NCBI RefSeq assembly: GCF_000153285.1
Contig: NZ_CH724168.1
Location: 1,455,008-1,519,007 of the forward strand
DNA length: 64,000 nt
From: Synechococcus sp. WH 7805
GTDB lineage: Bacteria > Cyanobacteriota > Cyanobacteriia > PCC-6307 > Cyanobiaceae
Direction: 5' to 3'
Position numbers and translations under genes: made by a program. The notes beneath the pieces are model-generated. The model saw only the letters and a program-made list of their open reading frames with translations. It was not told the DNA's origin and did not search any database. The first letter of the stretch is position 1. Each line of letters opens with the position of its first letter. Positions 9,344 to 17,887 of this stretch are shown in pieces.

Positions 9344-12300
9344 TCAAATAATCTCAACACCTTTCAACCACCCAAAATGCTTCGCATATACATTAGAGCT
9401 GCGTTTAATCATCTGCGCATCACTACAACCCAATTGCTTTCCCTCTGTTAAAACATTCTGCAAATCAGCAGAAATTCCATTGTAAGCAGACTGAATTTGT
9501 TGATGAAAATTATAGCCAAAGCAGGATGAGAAAAATTCTGACTCGGTTAATGCTCGTTCAAAAGTTTCATTAGCGTTATAGTCATGCGAGTGCTTAACAA
9601 CAGCATCTCTAACATAAAGTTTTTCATATCCATTTCTGATCAGCATATCGGCCCATAATTGATCTTCACCATAGGGAACACAAGGCAACGGCAATGAGCG
9701 CCAAACACTCTTGCGCAAACAACTGTTGTTATCGCTATAAAAGTGAAGGATTTTTCTCCAACCCTCATCATCTTCAACAACCGATTCTCGATCAGTCGTA
9801 AGAGACATCACCACCGGCAGTTGATCAAAACCTTTGAAATGATTTTTCAGTTCTTGATGAGTAAACGGATCAGCATCATCATGAGCAACATGCCGTCCAA
9901 ATGCGCCAGCAGCATTTGGTGTTGACTCTAGTGCGTTCACTAAGTTATAAAGCCATTTGTCGTTGGCTGGAATAGCATCTTGGGTAATAAACGCTACGAA
10001 TTCAGCGTTGCTTAGATCAACGCCGACGTTGCGGGTATAACCATGTTGAAACTCGCCCTTGGGTATTTGATAAAGATCTAAAGCTGGAAGACGATCACTA
10101 AACTTGTTGCAAATCCGAAATGTTTCATCCTGGCTTCCACTGTCAATAATCACACATTGAAACTCCCAAGGAGTTTGTTGCGCTTCAACAGACTCAAGAA
10201 CTTGTTCTAATAAGGGACCTGCATTGTAGGTCGGAATAACAATCGAAGCCTTGTAAGGTTTAGCAGGATCGTTGTGGCTATTTTGATGAATTTTTTCTAT
10301 TGAATAAGAATTTTTTGGTTCATGAGTGTCTCTCTCAGACAAGCGATCAATCAAAGCCCTTTCAAAATCATCACCTGCGCGTTCCCAGCTGAACTGCACA
10401 ACCCATTCATAGGCCGCCAATGCCTGTTGCTGCAATAGCTGTGGATCTCTTGAATAATGATTCAGAGTATTCGCAATTGTTTGCGCACAAGGCGCCATCA
10501 ATTGAATCACATTCTCAGGATAAATGGCTCTCGTGCTCTCTACATTTAAATCAAAGACTGGTAGTCCCGCAGCCATCATTTCTTGAGGCAAGAGCGAATA
10601 ATTGGTCGCCGAAAAACTCAAGCCAATGGTACAAAATTGATAGAGTTTAGCAAGTTGCTCGTGATCGAGAATGCCATAATTGACAGCCTTATAGCTTGGA
10701 TTGATATCAAGATCTTCATCACCAAAAAAGTGAACCACAAAATTAGCACTTAGTTTCGACAACTGTTCCAAAGACTCAAGCGCGAGTTCGACGCAACGCC
10801 GCTCAGTATGACAACGTGCATACACTGCAATATGCACCGTATAGCAATCAGCATTAAGTTCTTGATACTTAGATTGAATCTTTTTTTCACTGGTCTTGTA
10901 AATATTGTGATCGTATGCAAGCCACAAAAAGCGGCTCCAACGTTGGTACTTATCTGTCATTAGCTTGTCAAGCCATGGGCTCGCACAGATACAAGCCAAA
11001 TCGTATTGGTAGGTGTGTTCTGCCAAAACAGAGCTCGTTCCTCGAGCATAGAAGTAGGGTTCATAATCTTGAATGAAATAATAATGAGCCTGGAACCCCT
11101 TAGATTGTCGAACAAAATCAACTGTTTGCCAGCCTGTAGCAACGATGCAATCTCCAGAAGCATAGTGAAATGAAGAATCTAATGGTAATACTTTGGCTCT
11201 TATAGGCTGATAGAACTTGACAACATCTTCTCTCAAGTCAGCTGAATGATTAGACCGTTCTGGATTAATAACCCAAACACACACACGATGACCTTTCTCT
11301 TCCAAATGACGAATCATTCGGAAAATCGTCATATGACCACCACCACCTTTTGAGAAATCAGGAATAACAAAATGGATGCTCATTGAGCTAAAGTCATCAT
11401 CAGAGCCACATATCGACCACAATTTTTTGGGATCAAAATAAGGAGTATTTTGAAAATTTTCAGCTGCAAGAGCTTGACTATGTCGATGAATATTCTGGGG
11501 AGGGAGTAAAACCCCATGGCCAAATTCACTGATCAGAGAATCCTTGATATCAATGGCTGATTGTGAATGGTCATGATTGCCAGACAGAACATTGCAACAT
11601 ACATAATGGTACAAAGGATTTAGCCCACAAGTTTTCTGCAAAGATAAATATTCTTTACTGGAAAAATCAGGAGAGGGATCAACATAGACGTCAGCCGCCG
11701 GAGCTTCTTTCCAGCCAAATTCCAAATAATGATCAAGGCCATTAATGAGAGTAGGATCAAGATCTTTACGTTGAGAGAAATAAAAATCTTGATCAAAATA
11801 CTCACTACATCGCGACCTCATTGCCGATAATTTAGGACCTCCATCATGAGCAATTGCCTCTAAAAAACTCAATCCATTATAAAGCTTGTTTCTGAGCAAA
11901 TATCTTGCTGCATGCCTTAAATCATCCCCCATAAAATCTTGCCAGACAAAACAATTGATCTCTCCAGTTAAATATTGATCAACGGAGTCATCGTAGTTCC
12001 AAAATCTTTCTGCAAGGTCGTTTAAATCAATTTCCGCATCTCCATTCTGACAAAGTTTTAAGCGAGCTTCTTCAAACAAGAGGTGTCCAAATAACTCAAC
12101 CGCAACTTGTTTCTGAAGGTCGTCCTTACTTTCTAGCCTTTTAATCGCTTCGAATGCTGTTTCCGTTGCATTGATATCTGCTGAACTGGATATAATATTG
12201 CTCCAATGCTGGTTAGCACGCTTCCAATCTTCAGCCTTGCAAGCCAAGCGGGCAAAATTATCTTCGATCCAAGGGTTGTAATCAACTTCGACCGCTGTCA

Positions 12301-13345
12301 ACAACAAAACCAAGAGACTTTGTTCAGTCTTACTCGCCTCTCTAAATTGAATTGCTAATGCAAGGCATTGATCGACTGAGGCCTGGGGCTTCCTAACAGA
12401 TGCATATTCTGTTTTATTTTTCAAAGAAAAATATCTTTTGCGAAGATAATCGGCATTGGCATAGTTAGCGAAATAAGATTTGATCTTTGCAATTTCGCCC
12501 TGGTGATCATTGATAGCCTTGCGCAGGTGCTCTTGCGTTTCATCAGGCTGAAGGAATTGCAGCAGACTCGATGCGCTCTCAACATCTCCAAGAGACAGTA
12601 AAACGCGCACTTTATTATCAATAATCCACTCAGATTGAATTCCCGCTTGCCATGCACAATCCAAGATCATGATCGATTCTTGAAAGTGTCCAGTTTCGCG
12701 TAAAGCAATCGCCTGCTCCAGAACAGTATGATGCAAATCCTTGTCAGATGCATGCTGCAAATAAGCATCAATTAAAGAGAAGTCGCAATGACTCTCTTGC
12801 CTTCCAAAAGTAAGTAATGAACTAAATTTTTCTTCAATAGATGAAAATTTTTGCTGATTGATTGCCGAAACCGATCGATGCGAATTCGTGAACAAATGAT
12901 CAATGGGTCGATCATTGGCAATCAAGGTCTCTTGCTCCTCTTCACCATCAACAGCAGGCTCCTCCTGTTCACCCTCAGCATCGCTATCGGACTGAGAGGT
13001 TTGTTTCCAATGCTCCAACAGAAGTTCCTTAGCAGAAGCTGCCACAGCTTCCGTTCCACAGGCGCTAAGTAGTTCGAGCAAGGGCAAGGCCTCCTGTTCA
13101 CGCCCCAAAGCCAGCAGGGCCCGCGCTCTGTTGGCCTCAACCCAATCGCTCACCAGGCCCGCCTCCATGGCAGCCTCAAGCAACAGCAAAGAGCGATCGG
13201 CATCACCGGCTTCGCGCAAGGCGATTACATCTTTCAGCAGCGCCGTCTGCACATCTCCGTCGGCAGCTGGATCATTGAGATGCTGTGGTTCCACCCCCAA
13301 AGCCCGACTGCTGTTCACCAAAAAGGCGCGCAGGGTGGCAATCAT
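9344..13345 (-). CDS. Large multidomain glycosyltransferase (TPR-like + WsaF-like GT-B + GT2)
   Basis: 1333 residues from an ATG at 13345 (MIATLRAFLVNSSRALG); the frame is open further upstream but overlaps the preceding gene. Residues about 37-95, 207-265 and 325-385 are three copies of the TPR-like repeat seen in the left-edge gene, with an acidic linker near 120-140. A segment near 570-640 (YFSQRKDLDP, HYLEFGWKE) is of the kind found ahead of polysaccharide glycosyltransferases. From about 653 a WsaF-like GT-B domain follows (IHFVIPDFSKGGGGHMTIF, FIQDYEPYFY). From about 1030 there is a GT2 domain of the rhamnosyltransferase type (ASIVIPTYNAGPLLEQVLES, EFQHGYTRNVGVD). Two transferases in one chain suggest processive or two-step glycan extension, plausibly with rhamnose because of the nearby rfb operon. 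Sugar specificity is inference. Confidence 0.82.
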   Translation of the reverse strand: MIATLRAFLVNSSRALGVEPQHLNDPAADGDVQTALLKDVIALREAGDADRSLLLLEAAMEAGLVSDWVEANRARALLALGREQEALPLLELLSACGTEAVAASAKELLLEHWKQTSQSDSDAEGEQEEPAVDGEEEQETLIANDRPIDHLFTNSHRSVSAINQQKFSSIEEKFSSLLTFGRQESHCDFSLIDAYLQHASDKDLHHTVLEQAIALRETGHFQESIMILDCAWQAGIQSEWIIDNKVRVLLSLGDVESASSLLQFLQPDETQEHLRKAINDHQGEIAKIKSYFANYANADYLRKRYFSLKNKTEYASVRKPQASVDQCLALAIQFREASKTEQSLLVLLLTAVEVDYNPWIEDNFARLACKAEDWKRANQHWSNIISSSADINATETAFEAIKRLESKDDLQKQVAVELFGHLLFEEARLKLCQNGDAEIDLNDLAERFWNYDDSVDQYLTGEINCFVWQDFMGDDLRHAARYLLRNKLYNGLSFLEAIAHDGGPKLSAMRSRCSEYFDQDFYFSQRKDLDPTLINGLDHYLEFGWKEAPAADVYVDPSPDFSSKEYLSLQKTCGLNPLYHYVCCNVLSGNHDHSQSAIDIKDSLISEFGHGVLLPPQNIHRHSQALAAENFQNTPYFDPKKLWSICGSDDDFSSMSIHFVIPDFSKGGGGHMTIFRMIRHLEEKGHRVCVWVINPERSNHSADLREDVVKFYQPIRAKVLPLDSSFHYASGDCIVATGWQTVDFVRQSKGFQAHYYFIQDYEPYFYARGTSSVLAEHTYQYDLACICASPWLDKLMTDKYQRWSRFLWLAYDHNIYKTSEKKIQSKYQELNADCYTVHIAVYARCHTERRCVELALESLEQLSKLSANFVVHFFGDEDLDINPSYKAVNYGILDHEQLAKLYQFCTIGLSFSATNYSLLPQEMMAAGLPVFDLNVESTRAIYPENVIQLMAPCAQTIANTLNHYSRDPQLLQQQALAAYEWVVQFSWERAGDDFERALIDRLSERDTHEPKNSYSIEKIHQNSHNDPAKPYKASIVIPTYNAGPLLEQVLESVEAQQTPWEFQCVIIDSGSQDETFRICNKFSDRLPALDLYQIPKGEFQHGYTRNVGVDLSNAEFVAFITQDAIPANDKWLYNLVNALESTPNAAGAFGRHVAHDDADPFTHQELKNHFKGFDQLPVVMSLTTDRESVVEDDEGWRKILHFYSDNNSCLRKSVWRSLPLPCVPYGEDQLWADMLIRNGYEKLYVRDAVVKHSHDYNANETFERALTESEFFSSCFGYNFHQQIQSAYNGISADLQNVLTEGKQLGCSDAQMIKRSSNVYAKHFGWLKGVEII

Positions 13346-13370
13346 GGGAGTCAATCCAGGTTGGACCAGA

Positions 13371-15299
13371 TTACGGGAGCTGTTCCAGTCCCCTGGGCCT
13401 GCCGTCTGGATGAATTCCGTCGGCCTGCATGGGCCAGCAGGGTCCGGGCCTCTGCAAGCGCACCCCCCAACGCCGCTGCAACCGCAGCACCGCCCTTGCT
13501 TCAGTGCTGCTTTGGCGCACATCACGACTTTGGCTCTCGTGATGCAATAACACCGCCTGCGGCGGAATCAGTTGGTGATACCCCAGCTGCTCCAAGCGCA
13601 GGCAGAGATCCACATCGTTGCCCTCCACAGGCAGCCCTTCATCAAAGCCGCCCAGACTCTCCAGCAACTGCTTGCGTAGCAGGAAGCAGGCGCCGGTCAC
13701 GGCATCCCAACGACTGAGCAGTTGACTACGGCCCCGATGCACTCCGTGCTCGAGCGGCAACTGCCGGTAGGCATGCTCTGCATGGCTATCGAGGCCAACC
13801 ACCAGCCCCCCGTGCTGCAGGGTTCGATCTGGATACAGCAACAACGCCCCCACAGCTCCCACCTTCGGGCGCAGAGCCTGAGCCGCCATCGCCTCCAACC
13901 AGCCCGGTTGCAGCGCCTCAACGTCATTATTCAGCAACAGCAGCAACTCGCCCTGGGCCCGGGCCGCCGCCTGGTTGTTCAGCCGGCTCCAGTTGAACGG
14001 GCCGTCGTCGCGCAACACAACAAACGTCTCTCCCAGCTGCTGCCTCCAGCCCTGCAGCAGCGCCGTCGTCGCTGGCTCCACCGAACCGTTGTCCACCACA
14101 ATCAGCTCCAGCGCGAGTCCCTGCTGACGCGCCACTGCCGTCGTGCGCCAGAGGCTCTGCAAACAAGGCGCCAGCAGGTCAGCCCGATCCCGGGTGGGAA
14201 TGATCACGCTGCAGCTCCAGTGCTGCGGCAGCGCCCACTTCAGTGCAAAGCAACCAGGCAGCTCCGCATGGGGCGTCACCGCCGCGATCGCTTCCCCCCG
14301 CTGCTTGAGCTGGTCCCGCAACAGCTGGGCCTTCTGGCCCTGAAGGCGCAGATCGGGTGGAGGCTGCGGCGGGCTATGGCTGAGCAATTGAGGCCAACCC
14401 TGCACCTGGGGTTGCCTGTTCAAGGCCTCCAGCAGCCAACGCCAGCGTCCCAGCCCATCAGCTGGGGGCAATGGAAAGCACTGATGGCGCAGCCAACTGC
14501 AGCGCCACAGACTGCAGCTTTCCAGCCAGGGGCTGGCCCAGAAACTCTCCTCCAGCCAGCCCGGCTTGAACCAGGGATCGCAGCGCTCACCCTGCCGATC
14601 CAATCGGTCTTCATCGCCATACACCAGATCCGGCCCCGGCTGCTGGCCTTGCAACCAGCGCTCCAACGCCGGCAACACCCCGTCCCTTAGCTGCACCCCA
14701 GGCGCTAACAGCACCAACCAGCCTTCCTCGGGCCAAGGGGACTCTCCAAGGGGAGCCGGCTGCGGTTGCAAAGGTGCTGAGCCATGCAGTGCAAGCCAGT
14801 GGTTCTCGCGCCAAAGCCAGAAGGGGGTCACCATGGGTAGCGGCGAAGGCGGCAACCGCTGCTCGCAGTGGTCAATCCAATAGCGATAGGCCTGGGGGCC
14901 GAACCCATCGCGCAGCACCTCCCCCCCCAGCAGCAAGCGCATTTGCACCTGCTGCCAGTGATCGGCAATCCAGACCTCACCGGGGAGTCGCGCTAATGCC
15001 TGCTCGAAGCAGGTCTGCGCATCGGCCCAGCGCTGCTGCTGCGCCAAGAGTTCACCGGCGCTGAACCAGTTCCAGCCAAGAGCCGGGTCCACCCGGCAGC
15101 TGCGCTCCTGCAACTGCAAAGCCTCAGCGTGATTCCCCTGCTGCTGGCGCAGCTTGCCCAAAAGATGCAGAGCCGAACCATGCTCAGGAGCGAGCGCCAC
15201 CGCCCGTTGCAGCAGTGGTTCGGCAGCGATCCAATGGCCCTGCTCCGAGGCCTTCCGGCCAGCGCTGTACAGCTGTTCAGCAGCTGTCGAAGGGTTCAT
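13371..15299 (-). CDS. TPR-glycosyltransferase family 2 protein
   Basis: 642 residues from an ATG at 15299 (MNPSTAAEQLYSAGRKASEQ). The N-terminal 100 residues are two or three TPR units (ALHLLGKLRQQQGNHAEALQ). From about residue 358 there is a GT-A domain: CSVIIPTRDRADLLAPCLQS, LLLLNNDVEALQPGWLEAM (acidic nucleotide-binding motif) and GNDVDLCLRLEQLGYH near the C-terminus, as in GlcNAc/rhamnosyl GT2 enzymes. The ATG overlaps the stop of the small membrane-protein gene upstream (ATGA), so the two are probably coupled. The long ORF upstream of 15299 in the same frame is rejected as a shadow. Cytoplasmic; acceptor unknown. Confidence 0.85.
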   Translation of the reverse strand: MNPSTAAEQLYSAGRKASEQGHWIAAEPLLQRAVALAPEHGSALHLLGKLRQQQGNHAEALQLQERSCRVDPALGWNWFSAGELLAQQQRWADAQTCFEQALARLPGEVWIADHWQQVQMRLLLGGEVLRDGFGPQAYRYWIDHCEQRLPPSPLPMVTPFWLWRENHWLALHGSAPLQPQPAPLGESPWPEEGWLVLLAPGVQLRDGVLPALERWLQGQQPGPDLVYGDEDRLDRQGERCDPWFKPGWLEESFWASPWLESCSLWRCSWLRHQCFPLPPADGLGRWRWLLEALNRQPQVQGWPQLLSHSPPQPPPDLRLQGQKAQLLRDQLKQRGEAIAAVTPHAELPGCFALKWALPQHWSCSVIIPTRDRADLLAPCLQSLWRTTAVARQQGLALELIVVDNGSVEPATTALLQGWRQQLGETFVVLRDDGPFNWSRLNNQAAARAQGELLLLLNNDVEALQPGWLEAMAAQALRPKVGAVGALLLYPDRTLQHGGLVVGLDSHAEHAYRQLPLEHGVHRGRSQLLSRWDAVTGACFLLRKQLLESLGGFDEGLPVEGNDVDLCLRLEQLGYHQLIPPQAVLLHHESQSRDVRQSSTEARAVLRLQRRWGVRLQRPGPCWPMQADGIHPDGRPRGLEQLP

Positions 15300-15523
15300 G
15301 GACGGCGGCCGATGCGAGCGCTGACCTGACCCAACGCAAAACCGATCACGCCACCGAGGGCAGCGCCTTGGAGCTGCCACAGGGAGTGGCGATAGCGGAA
15401 CGGCAGACGACCGAGCTGGATACCGATCAACAACACCACCAGCAGCGCCAGAGCTGTTCCCCAACCCAGCGATCGCCAACGTGACACACACGGCCTCTTC
15501 AACTTGCTTGAAGTTATCGCCAC
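15296..15523 (-). CDS. Small membrane protein, two predicted TM helices
   Basis: About 75 residues from a GTG at 15523; a TTG at 15559 is the alternative. Two hydrophobic segments are visible, WGTALALLVVLLIGIQLG and GAALGGVIGFALGQVSARIG, separated by a short basic/polar loop. The stop overlaps the ATG of the TPR-GT2 gene by 4 bp, which argues that it is real and cotranslated. The rightward gene at 15563 begins about 40 bp away, so both divergent promoters must fit in or overlap the coding sequences. No family recognised. Confidence 0.55.
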   Translation of the reverse strand: MAITSSKLKRPCVSRWRSLGWGTALALLVVLLIGIQLGRLPFRYRHSLWQLQGAALGGVIGFALGQVSARIGRRP

Positions 15524-15562
15524 GATGCGAAAATCCGCGCATCTGGTCGTTGCGGACAAGAC

Positions 15563-17884
15563 ATGAGTTCCTCAAGACTGAATCCCAGTGAGGTGCAGCA
15601 ACAGGCCCAGGTGCTGGAGGAGAGCGAAGCCTGGAGCGAACTGCTCGATTACGCCCAACGGCAGCAGCCCCACAGCAGCGACCAGCCCCAGCTCAGTGGC
15701 TACCTCGACTACTTGGAAGGGCGTGCCCTTCTCGAACTGGAGCTGAGCGAGCAGGCCGAAGCACCACTGCGTCGTGCCTGCCTAGCTCTTCCAGACTTCC
15801 CCTATGGCTTTCAATTGCTGGGGCGCAGTCTCGCCATGCGGGAGCAATGGGCACCCGCAGCTGCTGCCCAGGAACGCTGCATTGCCCTGAAGAACGATTT
15901 CGGTCACGCCTGGATGGAGCTGGGCCGCGCCCGCGACGCACTCGGGGCAACTGATGCTGCCCTGGAGGCCTACCGCCAGGCCGACAAGCTGCTCCCCGGC
16001 AACGACTGGGTGCAATGCCGCCTGATCCACCTGCAGGTGCAAGAAGCACTGCAAGCGGGGGACCACAAAGCCGCCGCCGCCCGCATTGTGACCTTGCAGC
16101 AGCAGCGCAGCCTGCCGGCCTCGCAGGTGCTCACCTGGCTGGACGCTGCAGCGGCCCTGGCCCGCTGCGGGCGCTGGCCGGAAGCAATCCAGCTGGCAGC
16201 AGCCATCCGCCAGGGTGGCGAGCAAGCTGGCCGCCCCAGCCCATTGGGAACGCGCGCACCACTGCTTTTGATCGCGGTGGGCGTGTTGATGGATCAGAAC
16301 AGCAGCACACTGGTTCAGCCCAGGGCATTGGCCGGTGCATTGCTGGAAACGCTCTGGCTACCACACAACGATTTAGAGGATCAGTTCTGGGTCAACACTC
16401 TGGCTGACATGGTCACAGCCATGAGCCAATGTTTCACCAACGGCTGGTCACAACACAGCAAAGAATTGGTTCTATTGGTGCTGGCTGTCGCGCAAGTAGC
16501 CGCAGAGCATTTCAATGACAACTGGAGAGCGCTGACCCTGCTCGAACAGCTCGCTCTCTTACCAGAGCTTTCAGACAACGAACGTCGCGTATTGGATGAA
16601 CGCTGCGGACTGATGGCCCTCGGTGCAGCGCGCCCGGTCGAAGCCAACCGACATCTCTTGCGCATCCCCAAACAACAACGATCCATAAATGCTGAGGCCG
16701 GTCTCTGCAGGGCACACCTTGAACTGGCTGGACGTCACCTGCCCCTTGACCTGCAGCAGGGGCAGGCCACCGCGCAGCAGCTGATGCATCAGTTCGCCAA
16801 GCGCCCCCGCAGCAGTCAGGTGCGTGCTGATGTTGATCTGCTGCTCTGGAAGCTGAATACACGGGTGCTGGATGACACCAATGCCATGGCCCTCGCCAGC
16901 GGGCCGATCAACGCTGCCCAGGAGTTGCGCCGCCGCGGCCTCAACCTGATCAGCGCCCTCACCACCCAGTCGCTCAATCCCCCGGGCCTTGCACCCCTGC
17001 CCGCTCAGAAGTGCTCAGCCCGGCGCTGGCTTCTGCTCGCCAATGCGTCCCTGCCCCAGTGTTTCCTTTACCGGGTTGAACAGAAGAAAGAACAGCTGGA
17101 GTCCCTCGATCGCGAGGTAATCATTCTTGATGTGGCGCACTGCAACAACTGGTCTGTGGCGTCCGCCCTGCTCTGGGCCGACCGGGTGGTGGTCTGCCGC
17201 CTACCCGGCACCTATCCCGTGCTTCGCGCCATGGGCCTTGCACGGCGCATGGGCCTCACCGTGTACTACGACATCGATGATCTGATTTTCGATCAGGAGA
17301 ATTTCCCGCCACCTCTAGACAGTTACGGCGGCACAATCTCAGCCAGTCTGCACACGGGGCTTGCCATGGATGCCCCACTGTTTCAGGCGGCCATGACGGA
17401 AGCTGATGCGCTGATTGTCTCTACCGGCACGCTGGCGACACGCTGGAGGACGTTGCATCCCGACAGCCAGCAACCCGTGATGGTGTTGGCGAACATGGCA
17501 CCACCGCCCCTGCGCCGCAAAGCCAGAGCCATCGAGCCCCTGCAGCACCAAGAGGCGGCAGCAGACCAACTCAGGCTGCTGGTGTCCAGCGGCACCCTGG
17601 CGCACAAGCAGGTGTGGGTGGAGGAGCTAGCACCAGCGCTGGCCACTGTGCTTGAAAAGCACCCTGCTCTGCAGCTCGATCTGGTGGGCAGCATTGAATG
17701 GCCGCAGGAACTGCAGTCGGTGGCCTGCGAGCGCATTCGCAGCCTGCCCTTCAGCGACTATCCCACCTACCTTCGCCACGTGGGCCGTGCCCACATCGGC
17801 TTGGCACCGCTGGAGCCCGGGATCGTCACCGACGCCAAAAGTGCCATCAAATGGATGGAATACAGCCTGATGGGGCTGGCCTAA
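15563..17884 (+). CDS. TPR-glycosyltransferase, 5' portion of a gene split by an in-frame TAA
   Basis: 773 residues up to a TAA at 17882-17884. The N-terminal half is TPR repeats (YGFQLLGRSLAMREQWAPAA, HAWMELGRARDALGATDAAL). From about residue 490 there is a GT-B domain (RRWLLLANASLPQCFLYRV, VVVCRLPGTYPVLRAMGLAR, YYDIDDLIFDQENFPP, then LVSSGTLAHKQVW and IGLAPLEPG). Translation halts at KWMEYSLMGLA, in the middle of the C-terminal sugar-nucleotide-binding lobe, where relatives read on with 'VVSPTATY'-like sequence. That continuation is found in the same frame right after the stop (see 17888-19261). The gene is therefore either inactivated by a nonsense mutation, read through, or affected by a sequencing error. 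Confidence 0.8.
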   Translation: MSSSRLNPSEVQQQAQVLEESEAWSELLDYAQRQQPHSSDQPQLSGYLDYLEGRALLELELSEQAEAPLRRACLALPDFPYGFQLLGRSLAMREQWAPAAAAQERCIALKNDFGHAWMELGRARDALGATDAALEAYRQADKLLPGNDWVQCRLIHLQVQEALQAGDHKAAAARIVTLQQQRSLPASQVLTWLDAAAALARCGRWPEAIQLAAAIRQGGEQAGRPSPLGTRAPLLLIAVGVLMDQNSSTLVQPRALAGALLETLWLPHNDLEDQFWVNTLADMVTAMSQCFTNGWSQHSKELVLLVLAVAQVAAEHFNDNWRALTLLEQLALLPELSDNERRVLDERCGLMALGAARPVEANRHLLRIPKQQRSINAEAGLCRAHLELAGRHLPLDLQQGQATAQQLMHQFAKRPRSSQVRADVDLLLWKLNTRVLDDTNAMALASGPINAAQELRRRGLNLISALTTQSLNPPGLAPLPAQKCSARRWLLLANASLPQCFLYRVEQKKEQLESLDREVIILDVAHCNNWSVASALLWADRVVVCRLPGTYPVLRAMGLARRMGLTVYYDIDDLIFDQENFPPPLDSYGGTISASLHTGLAMDAPLFQAAMTEADALIVSTGTLATRWRTLHPDSQQPVMVLANMAPPPLRRKARAIEPLQHQEAAADQLRLLVSSGTLAHKQVWVEELAPALATVLEKHPALQLDLVGSIEWPQELQSVACERIRSLPFSDYPTYLRHVGRAHIGLAPLEPGIVTDAKSAIKWMEYSLMGLA

Positions 17885-17887
17885 GTC

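Noticed and set aside
13346-13525. 60-residue upstream extension of the large glycosyltransferase
   Set aside because: Overlaps the end of the preceding gene and has Cys/Pro/Gly-rich content unlike the mature protein; ATG at 13345 fits better.
13722-14690. Antisense ORF of 322 codons, rich in Gln/Leu/Arg
   Set aside because: Opposite to the TPR-GT2 gene; low-complexity composition typical of a reverse-strand shadow.
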